From NCBI RefSeq assembly GCF_018390605.1, contig NZ_JAHBGD010000028.1:62001-126000 (forward strand): a stretch of 64,000 nucleotides of DNA, read 5' to 3'. The position numbers and the translations under genes are program-made. The notes under the pieces are model-generated. The model was not told the DNA's origin. It saw nothing but the letters and a program-made list of their open reading frames with translations, and did not search any database. The stretch is from Ancylobacter defluvii. Lineage in GTDB: Bacteria > Pseudomonadota > Alphaproteobacteria > Rhizobiales > Xanthobacteraceae. Every line of letters starts with the position of its first letter. Within the stretch, counting starts at the first letter, position 1. This document shows positions 1 through 9,112 of the stretch, piece by piece.

Positions 1-392
1 CCGAGCAGGAAGTCGCCGACCAGCACGCTGGCCTCGTTGCCCCACAGCATGCGGGCGGCCGGCTTGCCGCGGCGCATGTCGCTGTCGTCCACCACGTCGT
101 CATGCAGCAGCGTCGCGGTGTGCATGAACTCCACCGAGGCGGCGAGCTTGACGTGGCCCTCGCCCCGATAGCCGGCGAGAATGGCGGTGGCCACGGTGAG
201 CATTGGCCGCAGCCGCTTGCCGCCGGAGGAGATGAGATGCGTCGCCACTTCCGGGATCATGGTGACGTCGGAGCCGGTGCGCGACAGGATCAGCGCATTG
301 GCGCGCTCCATGTCGTCGCGGACGAGAGAGATGATGGTCTCGAGCGACGGTTCGGCAACGGGATCGAAAGGAACGACGACAGCCACAGTCAT
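1..392 (-). CDS. ispB: Polyprenyl (octaprenyl) diphosphate synthase, 5' part only
   Basis: The gene enters from the left edge; the first 130 residues are visible from an ATG at 392. They contain GGKRLRP (residues 57-63) and the first aspartate-rich motif DDVVD (98-102), which binds the magnesium-diphosphate of the allylic substrate in trans-prenyltransferases. Family knowledge: these cytosolic enzymes extend farnesyl diphosphate with isopentenyl diphosphate to make the ubiquinone side chain. The N-terminus and motif spacing fit the long-chain octaprenyl/decaprenyl class better than farnesyl or geranylgeranyl synthases, but chain length cannot be read here. It diverges from the DUF2007 gene; the second DDxxD motif lies outside the window. 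Confidence 0.9.
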   Translation of the reverse strand, partial: MTVAVVVPFDPVAEPSLETIISLVRDDMERANALILSRTGSDVTMIPEVATHLISSGGKRLRPMLTVATAILAGYRGEGHVKLAASVEFMHTATLLHDDVVDDSDMRRGKPAARMLWGNEASVLVGDFLL

Positions 393-555
393 TTTCCGAC
401 AGGATGAAAACCGGCGCCACAATAAGGACAGGCCCGCCTCTCGGGCAAGCCGCCCGCGGGAACGCCGGTTTCCGGGCGAGGCCGGCCGGCGGGATCCGGC
501 GGGCGGAATCGGCGCGCCCCTCCCCAGTCGGAGGGCGCCGTGCCATGATGCACGC

Positions 556-780
556 ATGCGGGAAATCATGCGTACCAACGACCCGGTCCTCATCAGCGCC
601 GTCGAGTCGCTCCTCGCCGCCGACGGCATCGGCCATCTGGTTCTCGACCGGCATATGAGCATCCTCGAAGGCTCGCTCGGGGTGATCCCCCGCCGGGTGC
701 TGGTGGAGGACGACGCGGCGAATCGCGCCCGCCGGCTGCTGGTCGAGGCCGGCCTCGGGCGTGAACTGGTGCCGGAATGA
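556..780 (+). CDS. DUF2007-type small protein
   Basis: A 74-residue protein starting MREIMRTNDP; an ATG at 568 is an alternative start. Length and pattern (switching of a short sequence between beta strands, a VLDRHMS segment, a C-terminal RRLLVEAG helix) match the DUF2007 'putative signal transducing protein' family, which has a GlnB-like fold but no established biochemical role. Its stop overlaps the start of the methyltransferase at 777 (ATGA), so the two are almost certainly translationally coupled. Next to ispB and a YfiC-like methyltransferase, this is a common arrangement in Rhizobiales. The open frame extends upstream to 181, but that part is antisense to ispB and unlikely to be coding. 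Confidence 0.75.
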   Translation: MREIMRTNDPVLISAVESLLAADGIGHLVLDRHMSILEGSLGVIPRRVLVEDDAANRARRLLVEAGLGRELVPE

Positions 781-1556
781 GCGCGGGCGAGCCGCCACCG
801 GACGATCTGCCGCTCACCGACGACGCGCTGCTCGGCGGCCGGCTGCGGCTGCTGCAGCCGGCGCGCGGCCACCGCGCCGGGCACGACGCGCTGCTGCTCG
901 CCGCCAGCGTGCCGGCGGCGATTCGCCGCGCGGTCGACCTCGGCGCTGGTGTCGGCGCGGCCGGCCTCGCCGTCGCCGCACGGCTGCCGGCGACGCGGCT
1001 GCACCTTGTCGAGATCGACCCGGTGACCGCTGCGCTCGCCCGCCGCAACGCCGCGCGCCAGCAGCCCGATCTCTCGGCGCGGGTGTCGGTGGTGGAGGCC
1101 GACATCGCGACGCTCGCCCGGCCGGGCGGGCCGGCGGAGCCCGGGGCCCGCGCCGCCGACGCCGTGCTGATGAACCCGCCCTTCAACGATCCGGCGCGCC
1201 ATCGGGTCTCGCCCAGCGGCCGGCGGGCGCTGGCCCATATGGCGGAAGACGTTGCGCTCGACGACTGGGTAAAGGCGGCCGAGCGGCTGCTGGCGCCGGG
1301 CGGCCATCTCGCCCTCATCCACCGCCCTGAGGCGCTGGAGGCCATCCTCGCAGCGCTGTCAGGCCGTTTCGGTGCCGTGACGATACGCCCGGTCCATGGC
1401 CGGCCGGACGCGCCGGCGATCCGCGTGCTGGTCGGCGCGGTGAAGGGGCGGCGCACCCCGCCGGCGCTGCTGCCCGGATTGCTGCTCGCCGATGCCGGCG
1501 GCCGGCCGACGCCGGCGGCCGAGGCGGTGCTACGGGATGGTGCCGGGGTCGCGTGA
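777..1556 (+). CDS. SAM-dependent methyltransferase (TrmN6/YfiC-like)
   Basis: A 259-residue class I methyltransferase. The SAM-binding glycine loop DLGAGVGAAG is at residues 54-63 and the NPPF catalytic motif at 133-136. NPPF/NPPY marks enzymes that methylate an exocyclic amino group of adenine, guanine or glutamine; the overall pattern resembles YfiC (TrmN6), which methylates A37 of tRNA-Val, and its distant relatives. The exact substrate is inferred, so no symbol is given. The ATG overlaps the DUF2007 stop by four bases, supporting both the start and an operon. Confidence 0.8.
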   Translation: MSAGEPPPDDLPLTDDALLGGRLRLLQPARGHRAGHDALLLAASVPAAIRRAVDLGAGVGAAGLAVAARLPATRLHLVEIDPVTAALARRNAARQQPDLSARVSVVEADIATLARPGGPAEPGARAADAVLMNPPFNDPARHRVSPSGRRALAHMAEDVALDDWVKAAERLLAPGGHLALIHRPEALEAILAALSGRFGAVTIRPVHGRPDAPAIRVLVGAVKGRRTPPALLPGLLLADAGGRPTPAAEAVLRDGAGVA

Positions 1557-1646
1557 GACCCTCGGCTGCGCGCGCTCGCCGGACCGTTATCGCGTTCGCC
1601 GGCGGATGCGCTTGAGCCGGAGCGCGTGCGGCCCTATGTCTTGCTG

Positions 1647-2540
1647 ATGGCAACTGCGTCCCTGTTTACCCAGCTGCGCCGGCACATGGCGCCCATCCTG
1701 CCGGCTTCGCTGCGTGACGACGCGGCCATCGTGCCGGTGGTCCGCCTTGCCGGCACCATCGGCGTCGGCACGCCGCTGCGCCCGGCCCTCACTCTCGCCG
1801 GGGTGGCGAAAAGCCTCGACAAGGCCTTCGCCGTGAAGGGCGCCAAGGCGGTGGCGCTGGTCATCAATTCGCCCGGCGGCGCGCCGGCGCAGTCGCATCT
1901 GATCTATAAGCGCATCCGCGATCTCGCCGCCGAGAAGCACCTGCCGGTGATCGCCTTCGTCGAGGACGTGGCCGCCTCCGGCGGCTACATGCTGGCCTGC
2001 GCCGCCGACGAGATCGTCGCCGACCCGTTCTCGATCGTCGGCTCGATCGGGGTGGTGAGCGCCGGTTTCGGCTTCGACAAGGCGCTGGAGAAGCTCGGCA
2101 TCGACCGGCGCGTCTACACCGCCGGCGAGCGCAAGGTAATGCTCGACCCGTTCCAGCCGGAGAAGGCGGAGGACGTCGAGCGGCTGAAAAGCCTGCAGAA
2201 GGACATCCACGCGGTGTTCGCCGGCCTGGTGCGGGCGCGGCGTGGCGATGTGCTGACCGCCGACGAGACGACGCTGTTCTCCGGCGAGTTCTGGACGGCG
2301 GAACAGGCGCAGGAATTCGGCCTCGTCGATTCGATCGGCGACCTGCGCGCGTTCCTGCGCGCCCGCTACGGCGAAAAGGTCGTCACGCCGCTGATCCAGT
2401 CCGGCGGCGGGCTTTTCGGCCGCCGTGTCCCCGGTGTCGGTGCCCAGGCCGAATCGGCCGCCGCGATCGGTGCCGGCTTCGCCGACGAGATCGTCCAAGC
2501 CGCCGAGGCACGGGCGCTTTGGGGCCGCTTCGGCCTGTAA
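1647..2540 (+). CDS. S49 family serine peptidase (SppA/SohB-like)
   Basis: A 297-residue protein resembling signal-peptide peptidase A of the short (single-domain) type. The nucleophile serine is in AASGGY (Ser111) and a lysine in GERKVML (Lys163) lies 52 residues later, the same spacing as the Ser/Lys dyad of Bacillus SppA. INSPGG at 74-79 is the conserved oxyanion region. No clear transmembrane anchor is visible, so it may be cytoplasmic or peripheral. A GTG at 1626 would add seven residues, but the nearby GGAG is too close to it to serve as a ribosome site; the ATG is preferred with moderate confidence. Confidence 0.85.
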   Translation: MATASLFTQLRRHMAPILPASLRDDAAIVPVVRLAGTIGVGTPLRPALTLAGVAKSLDKAFAVKGAKAVALVINSPGGAPAQSHLIYKRIRDLAAEKHLPVIAFVEDVAASGGYMLACAADEIVADPFSIVGSIGVVSAGFGFDKALEKLGIDRRVYTAGERKVMLDPFQPEKAEDVERLKSLQKDIHAVFAGLVRARRGDVLTADETTLFSGEFWTAEQAQEFGLVDSIGDLRAFLRARYGEKVVTPLIQSGGGLFGRRVPGVGAQAESAAAIGAGFADEIVQAAEARALWGRFGL

Positions 2541-2555
2541 CCGAGGAAACCGTTC

Positions 2556-2747
2556 ATGCCCCCTTTCCTGATCGTCGCCCTGGGCGCCCTGGGCGCCGCC
2601 GCCCTGATCAAGAAGCTGGCGCAGGAGTCGCGCCGGGTGAATGCCGAACTAGATGAGGCCCGCAACGACGAGACGGCGGTCGCGCCGCCCCCGGCCACGC
2701 TACGGCGCGATCCGGCGACGGGTGACTACCGGCCGCAGCAGCGCTAG
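2556..2747 (+). CDS. Small single-pass membrane protein of unknown function
   Basis: A 63-residue protein 15 bases after the S49 peptidase. Residues 3-18 (FLIVALGALGAAALIK) form a short hydrophobic stretch, probably a membrane anchor, followed by a charged helix and a proline/arginine-rich tail. I do not recognise a family. Position suggests it is the last gene of the run from 556 and may be co-expressed with the peptidase. The stop codon overlaps the left arm of the palindromic element at 2746-2794. Confidence 0.6.
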   Translation: MPPFLIVALGALGAAALIKKLAQESRRVNAELDEARNDETAVAPPPATLRRDPATGDYRPQQR

Positions 2748-2794
2748 AGCCCATTCCGATCGGGCGGAATCGCCCGGTCGATAAAAAGGGCTCT
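2746..2794. repeat. Interrupted palindrome with inner hairpin, possible terminator or repetitive element
   Basis: Outer arms AGAGCCC (2746-2752) and GGGCTCT (2788-2794) are perfectly complementary. Inside is CGGGCG (2761-2766) paired with CGCCCG (2771-2776) around a GAAT loop. There is no T-run, so it is not a classical terminator on the + strand. It looks like the dispersed palindromes found at gene ends in Rhizobiales, which I infer only from its shape. Confidence 0.45.
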
Positions 2795-2809
2795 GGAGGC
2801 AACGCGTTA

Positions 2810-2837
2810 GGTAATGGCGCCCGCGGGCGACATTACC
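2810..2837. promoter_or_regulatory. 28-bp near-perfect palindrome upstream of macA, candidate operator
   Basis: Outer arms GGTAATG and CATTACC flank a fully palindromic core CGCCCG/CGGGCG; 13 of 14 paired positions match. It lies 45 bp before the macA ATG, where an operator for a dimeric repressor or activator (TetR, MarR or similar) would be expected. No regulator gene is adjacent. Confidence 0.5.
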
Positions 2838-2881
2838 GCGAATTCACTTTATGCCGTGCGGCTTCCGGTCTATCCCCTTGG

Positions 2882-4108
2882 ATGGACAGGGAAAGCGGCG
2901 GAACGGCGATGCTTCAGCGCTCTGGTACGGAATTGGGTGAGACGCGCCTCGCGCCGCGCCGGCGGCGTTGGCCGTGGCTGGCGCTGGTGGCCGTTCTGGC
3001 GGCCGGCGGCGGCGCCTATGCCTATCTCGCCGGCGAGCGCAATGCTGCCGAGGCGCCGGCTTACCAGACCGCCAGGGTCGAGCTCGGCGACATCGAGACC
3101 GTGGTCACCGCCATCGCCAAGCTGCAGCCGAAGAACTATGTCGATGTCGGCACCCAGGTCTCCGGCCAGCTCCGCGTCATCCATCCCGATGTCGGCGCGG
3201 TGGTGAAGAAGGGCGATCTGCTCGCCGAGATCGATCCCACCGTGTACCAGACCCGCGTCGCCGGCGACCGCGCCAGCCTCGACAATCTGCGCGCCCAGCT
3301 TGCGCAGGCGGAAGCACAGCTCACGCTCGATCGGCTGCGCAACGAGCGCGCGCAGCAATTGCTGGCCAATCAGTCCGGCAGCAAGGATGCCGCCGATGCC
3401 GCCACCGCCACGGCGCGCATCAGCGAAGCCAAGATCGACGCCCTCAAGGCTCAGATTGCCCAGACGCAGGCGACGCTCGAGGGCGATCTCGCCAATCTTG
3501 GATACACCAAGATCTACGCGCCGATGGACGGCACCGTGGTGTCGATCACCGCCCGCGAAGGCTCGACGCTCAATGCCAATCAGAGCGCGCCGATCGTGCT
3601 GCGCATCGCCGACCTCCAGACCATGACGGTGACGGCGCAGGTCGCCGAGGGTGACATTCCGCGCATCCAGGTCGGCACCCCCGCCTATTTCTCCACGCTG
3701 GGCCTGCCGGACCGGCGCTGGGAGGGCACGGTGCGGCAGGTCGAGCCGACCCCCACCATCGTAAACGACGTGGTGCTCTACAACGTGCTGATCGACGTGC
3801 CGAACCCCGATCTGATGCTGATGACCGACATGACGGCGCAGGTGTTCTTCCGGCTCGGCGAGGCCAAGGGCGTGCCGCTGGTGCCGACCGCCGCCATACG
3901 CACCGGCCGCGACGGCGCCAAGACGGTGCGCGTGCTCTCCCGTGGCGGTGCGGTGGAGGAGCGCGCGGTGACGACGGGGCTGTCGAACCGTTCGATGACG
4001 CAGATCGTCGAGGGCCTGGCGGTCGGCGACCGGGTGATCACCGGCAACCGCGCGCCGGGCGCCGCCCCGGGGCAGGGCCGGCCGCCGATGATGCCGCGGC
4101 TCGGCTGA
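2882..4108 (+). CDS. macA: MacA-like periplasmic adaptor (HlyD/RND family)
   Basis: A 408-residue adaptor with an Arg-rich N-terminus, one membrane anchor (about residues 25-45), a lipoyl half (VGTQVSGQL), a long coiled-coil hairpin (about 115-195), and a second lipoyl and beta-barrel part with the APMDGTVVSI signature. In the family these hexameric adaptors link an inner-membrane MacB transporter to an outer-membrane TolC channel. macB follows 9 bases later. No TolC-like gene is in the window. The ATG at 2909 is an equally plausible start that removes nine residues; no good ribosome site distinguishes them. The substrate is unknown; assignment to macrolide export rests on family only. Confidence 0.8.
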   Translation: MDRESGGTAMLQRSGTELGETRLAPRRRRWPWLALVAVLAAGGGAYAYLAGERNAAEAPAYQTARVELGDIETVVTAIAKLQPKNYVDVGTQVSGQLRVIHPDVGAVVKKGDLLAEIDPTVYQTRVAGDRASLDNLRAQLAQAEAQLTLDRLRNERAQQLLANQSGSKDAADAATATARISEAKIDALKAQIAQTQATLEGDLANLGYTKIYAPMDGTVVSITAREGSTLNANQSAPIVLRIADLQTMTVTAQVAEGDIPRIQVGTPAYFSTLGLPDRRWEGTVRQVEPTPTIVNDVVLYNVLIDVPNPDLMLMTDMTAQVFFRLGEAKGVPLVPTAAIRTGRDGAKTVRVLSRGGAVEERAVTTGLSNRSMTQIVEGLAVGDRVITGNRAPGAAPGQGRPPMMPRLG

Positions 4109-4117
4109 GGCAGCGCC

Positions 4118-6166
<2,049 letters not shown>

Positions 6167-6230
6167 ATCCCGTCTTGGCCCGGCGGCCCCTTGCTCCCCG
6201 GCGCCGGGTCGTCTAGGCGAAGCGCGGACC

Positions 6231-6275
6231 GGATGGCGCGTAGCTGGATGACGCGCAGCCGAATGACGCGAACGG
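6231..6275. repeat. Three-copy 15-nt tandem repeat upstream of purD
   Basis: Units GGATGGCGCGTAGCT, GGATGACGCGCAGCC and GAATGACGCGAACGG run head to tail and end 10 bp before the purD start. No gene covers them. Confidence 0.75.
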
Positions 6276-6285
6276 GAGACGAGGC

Positions 6286-7554
6286 ATGAAAGTTCTGCTG
6301 CTGGGCTCGGGCGGCCGCGAGCATGCACTCGCCTGGAAGCTGGCGCAGAGCCCGCTGCTCACCACGCTGATCGCCATTCCCGGCAATCCCGGCATTGCCG
6401 AGCATGCGCGCTGCCTCGAGTCCATCCCGCTTACCGATCACGACGCCATCGTCTCGATCTGTGCCGCCGAGAAGATCGACCTGGTGGTGGTCGGTCCCGA
6501 AGCGCCGCTGGTCGACGGCATTGCCGACCGACTGGCCGCCGAGGGCATCAACGTGTTCGGCCCGCGCCGGGCCCCCGCGCAGCTGGAAGGCTCCAAGCTG
6601 TTCACCAAGGAGCTGTGCCGCCAGCACGATATTCCGACCGCCGCCTTCGGCCGGTTCTCGCAGGCCGACGCCGCCCGCGCCTATGTGCGCGAGCGCGGCG
6701 CGCCGATCGTGCTGAAAGCCGATGGGCTGATGGCCGGCAAGGGCGTCGTCGTCGCCATGAGCCTCGACGAGGCGCTCGCCGCCGTCGACGAGGTGTTCGC
6801 CATGGGCACGCCCGGCACCGAGATCCTCATCGAGGAGTTCCTCGAAGGCGAGGAAGTGAGCTTCTTCTGCCTCGTCGATGGCGAGACGGTGCTGCCCTTC
6901 GGCTCGGCGCAGGACCACAAGCGCGCCTTCGACGGCGATCAGGGGCCGAACACCGGCGGCATGGGCGCCTATTCGCCGGCGCCGGTGTTCACCGCCGAGA
7001 TGGAGCGCCGCACGCTGTCGGAAATCGTCAAGCCGACCGCCCGCGCCCTTGCCGATGGCGGCAGCCCCTATCGCGGCATCATCTTCGCCGGGCTGATGAT
7101 CACCATCGATGGGCCGAAGCTCATTGAATACAATGTCCGTTTCGGCGACCCGGAATGCCAGGTGCTGCTGATGCGGCTGGAGGGCGACCTGCTGGAGCTG
7201 CTCCATGCCACCGCCACCGGTGCGCTTGCCGACGAGCGCGGCGTTTCCATGGCGCCGGATGCCGCCATCACCGTGGTCATGGCCGCGCGCGGCTATCCGG
7301 GTTCCTACGAGAAGGGCACGCCGATCAAGGGTGTCGGCGCCGCCGGCGCGCTGCCGGGCGTGCATGTCTTCCATGCCGGCACCCGGCTGGAGGGCGGGCA
7401 TCTCGTCGCCAATGGCGGGCGGGTGCTGAACGTCACCGCCATCGGCGCCAACGTCGCCGAGGCGCGCGAGCGTGCTTATGACGCCGTGGCGCTGATCGAC
7501 TGGCCGGAGGGTTTCTGCCGCTCCGACATCGCCTGGCGGGCGCTGGCGGAATAG
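6286..7554 (+). CDS. purD: Phosphoribosylamine-glycine ligase (GAR synthetase)
   Basis: A 422-residue ATP-grasp enzyme that joins glycine to phosphoribosylamine, the second step of purine synthesis in the cytosol. Family motifs are clear: [13 protein letters not shown] at the N-terminus, GPEAPLVDG near residue 68, the ATP-grasp [14 protein letters not shown] about 144-157, [14 protein letters not shown] near 220 and [10 protein letters not shown] near 285. Length is normal. A purine-rich GGGAGACGAGGC precedes the ATG. It appears to be transcribed alone; the patatin follows after a gap of about 100 bases. Confidence 0.97.
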   Translation: MKVLLLGSGGREHALAWKLAQSPLLTTLIAIPGNPGIAEHARCLESIPLTDHDAIVSICAAEKIDLVVVGPEAPLVDGIADRLAAEGINVFGPRRAPAQLEGSKLFTKELCRQHDIPTAAFGRFSQADAARAYVRERGAPIVLKADGLMAGKGVVVAMSLDEALAAVDEVFAMGTPGTEILIEEFLEGEEVSFFCLVDGETVLPFGSAQDHKRAFDGDQGPNTGGMGAYSPAPVFTAEMERRTLSEIVKPTARALADGGSPYRGIIFAGLMITIDGPKLIEYNVRFGDPECQVLLMRLEGDLLELLHATATGALADERGVSMAPDAAITVVMAARGYPGSYEKGTPIKGVGAAGALPGVHVFHAGTRLEGGHLVANGGRVLNVTAIGANVAEARERAYDAVALIDWPEGFCRSDIAWRALAE

Positions 7555-7657
7555 CCTGACGGGCGAAACCGCAAAAGAAGATCGTCGTGCCGGCCGAACC
7601 ATGAGGCTGTCGCGACGTTTTCAAACAATTGCCGTGGAATCATGCGACATAGCCGCC

Positions 7658-8563
7658 ATGGACGACCCTCACGCCGGGCGCGGACGTCACGCGCCGCCTC
7701 ACGAACCGGTCCTTTCCTCGCACGGTACCTCGCTTGCCGGGCGTGAGCCTTCGCTTGCCGTGGCGCTGGGGTCGGGTGGTGCGCGCGGTCTGTCGCACAT
7801 CCTGGTGCTGGAAGCGCTGGACGAACTCGGCATCCGCCCCGTCGCCATTGCCGGCGCCTCGATCGGCGCGCTGATCGGCGCCGCCTATGCGTCCGGCATC
7901 CCGGCGCAGGAGCTGCGCCATATGGTGTCGAGCCTGTTGAAGGACCGCGGCGAGGTGATGCGACGCCTGCTGGCGGCCCGTGTGGGGCGCATCGCCGACC
8001 TGTTCGGCGGGCTGGGCAATCCGGTGCTGCTCGATGCCGAGCGTTTCCTTGAGGGTTTTCTGCCCGCCTCGGTGCCGGAGCGCTTCGAGGAGCTGGCGAT
8101 TCCGCTGCATGTCGTCGCCACCAACTACTGGGCCCGGCGCGAGCAGGTGTTCTCCTCCGGCGAGATTCGCCCGGCGGTGGCGGCGTCGCTGGCGATTCCC
8201 GGGCTGATCCGCCCGGTGGTGCATGGCGGCCATACGCTGGTCGATGGCGGCGCGGTCAATCCGCTGCCGTTCGACCTGCTGCGGCTGCGCGCCGACAAGG
8301 TGCTGGCGGTGGATATCACCGGCGGCCACGGCGGCGAGACGCGCGGCGTGCCGCGGCCCTTCGACGCAATGTTCGCGGCGTTGCAGATCATGGCCGGCTC
8401 GATCGTCGCCGAGAAGCTTAAATCCGGTGCGCCGGATATCCTGATCCGACCCAATGTCGACGGTTTCCGGGTGCTGGACTTCTTCCGTTCAGCCGCGATC
8501 TTCAAGGCCGCCGAGCCGGTGAAGGACGAGGTGAAGCGCCGGGTCGAGGCGGTGCTGGCGTAG
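7658..8563 (+). CDS. Patatin-like phospholipase (RssA type)
   Basis: A 301-residue patatin-fold serine hydrolase. It has the oxyanion glycine motif GSGGARG (38-44), the nucleophile elbow GASIG (Ser68) and the catalytic DGG with Asp196, so the Ser-Asp dyad is complete. No signal peptide is seen; bacterial patatins of this type are cytosolic or membrane-peripheral lipid acyl hydrolases, and the physiological lipid is unknown. An ATG at 7601 in frame would add 19 residues; the later start is chosen because the extra segment does not resemble the family. Confidence 0.85.
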   Translation: MDDPHAGRGRHAPPHEPVLSSHGTSLAGREPSLAVALGSGGARGLSHILVLEALDELGIRPVAIAGASIGALIGAAYASGIPAQELRHMVSSLLKDRGEVMRRLLAARVGRIADLFGGLGNPVLLDAERFLEGFLPASVPERFEELAIPLHVVATNYWARREQVFSSGEIRPAVAASLAIPGLIRPVVHGGHTLVDGGAVNPLPFDLLRLRADKVLAVDITGGHGGETRGVPRPFDAMFAALQIMAGSIVAEKLKSGAPDILIRPNVDGFRVLDFFRSAAIFKAAEPVKDEVKRRVEAVLA

Positions 8564-8578
8564 TTCCGCGCCGCCCGC

Positions 8579-9007
8579 CTAGCGCCGCGTCACAAAGAAG
8601 CTTTTCAGCAGTGTCGCCGCTTCGCTTGCCCTGATACCGTCATAGATCTCCGGCACATGGTGGCAGGTCGGCGCCGAGAAGAACCGCACGCCGCTCTCCA
8701 CCGCCCCGCCCTTGGGATCGGCGGCGCCGTAATAGAGGCGGCGCAGCCGCGCCCAGGCAATGACGCCGGCGCACATGGTGCAGGGCTCCAGCGTCACATA
8801 CAGATCGCAGTCGCTGAGCCGATCGGTGCCGAGAAGCGCCGCGGCCCGGCGGATCGCCAGCATCTCGGCATGTGCCGATGGGTCGGCGAGTTCGCGGGTG
8901 CGATTGCCCTCCGCGGCCAGTACCGCGCCTTCGCGTACCACCACCGCGCCGACCGGCACCTCGCCGCGCTCGGTGGCCTTTCGGGCCTCCTCAAGGGCCC
9001 TTTCCAT
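8579..9007 (-). CDS. tadA: tRNA-specific adenosine deaminase
   Basis: A 142-residue zinc deaminase that converts adenosine 34 of tRNA-Arg(ACG) to inosine. HAE (46-48) provides the zinc ligand and proton shuttle, and PCTMC (75-79) the two cysteine ligands. The N-terminal ALEEARKATERGEVPVGAV is the standard TadA opening. The open frame continues far upstream through the opposite-strand pseudouridine synthase, but this is a shadow; the ATG at 9007 gives the usual length. It diverges from rluB, leaving about 100 bp for two promoters. Confidence 0.93.
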   Translation of the reverse strand: MERALEEARKATERGEVPVGAVVVREGAVLAAEGNRTRELADPSAHAEMLAIRRAAALLGTDRLSDCDLYVTLEPCTMCAGVIAWARLRRLYYGAADPKGGAVESGVRFFSAPTCHHVPEIYDGIRASEAATLLKSFFVTRR

Positions 9008-9112
9008 GAAATCCGGCCGTGCCGTCGCCTCATTCAACCGTTGATGCCCCCAAAAGCTCGCGTCCGCGTTCCGGACGTGATAGCACCGCCGCCCAAAGTT
9101 CGGATCATCCCC

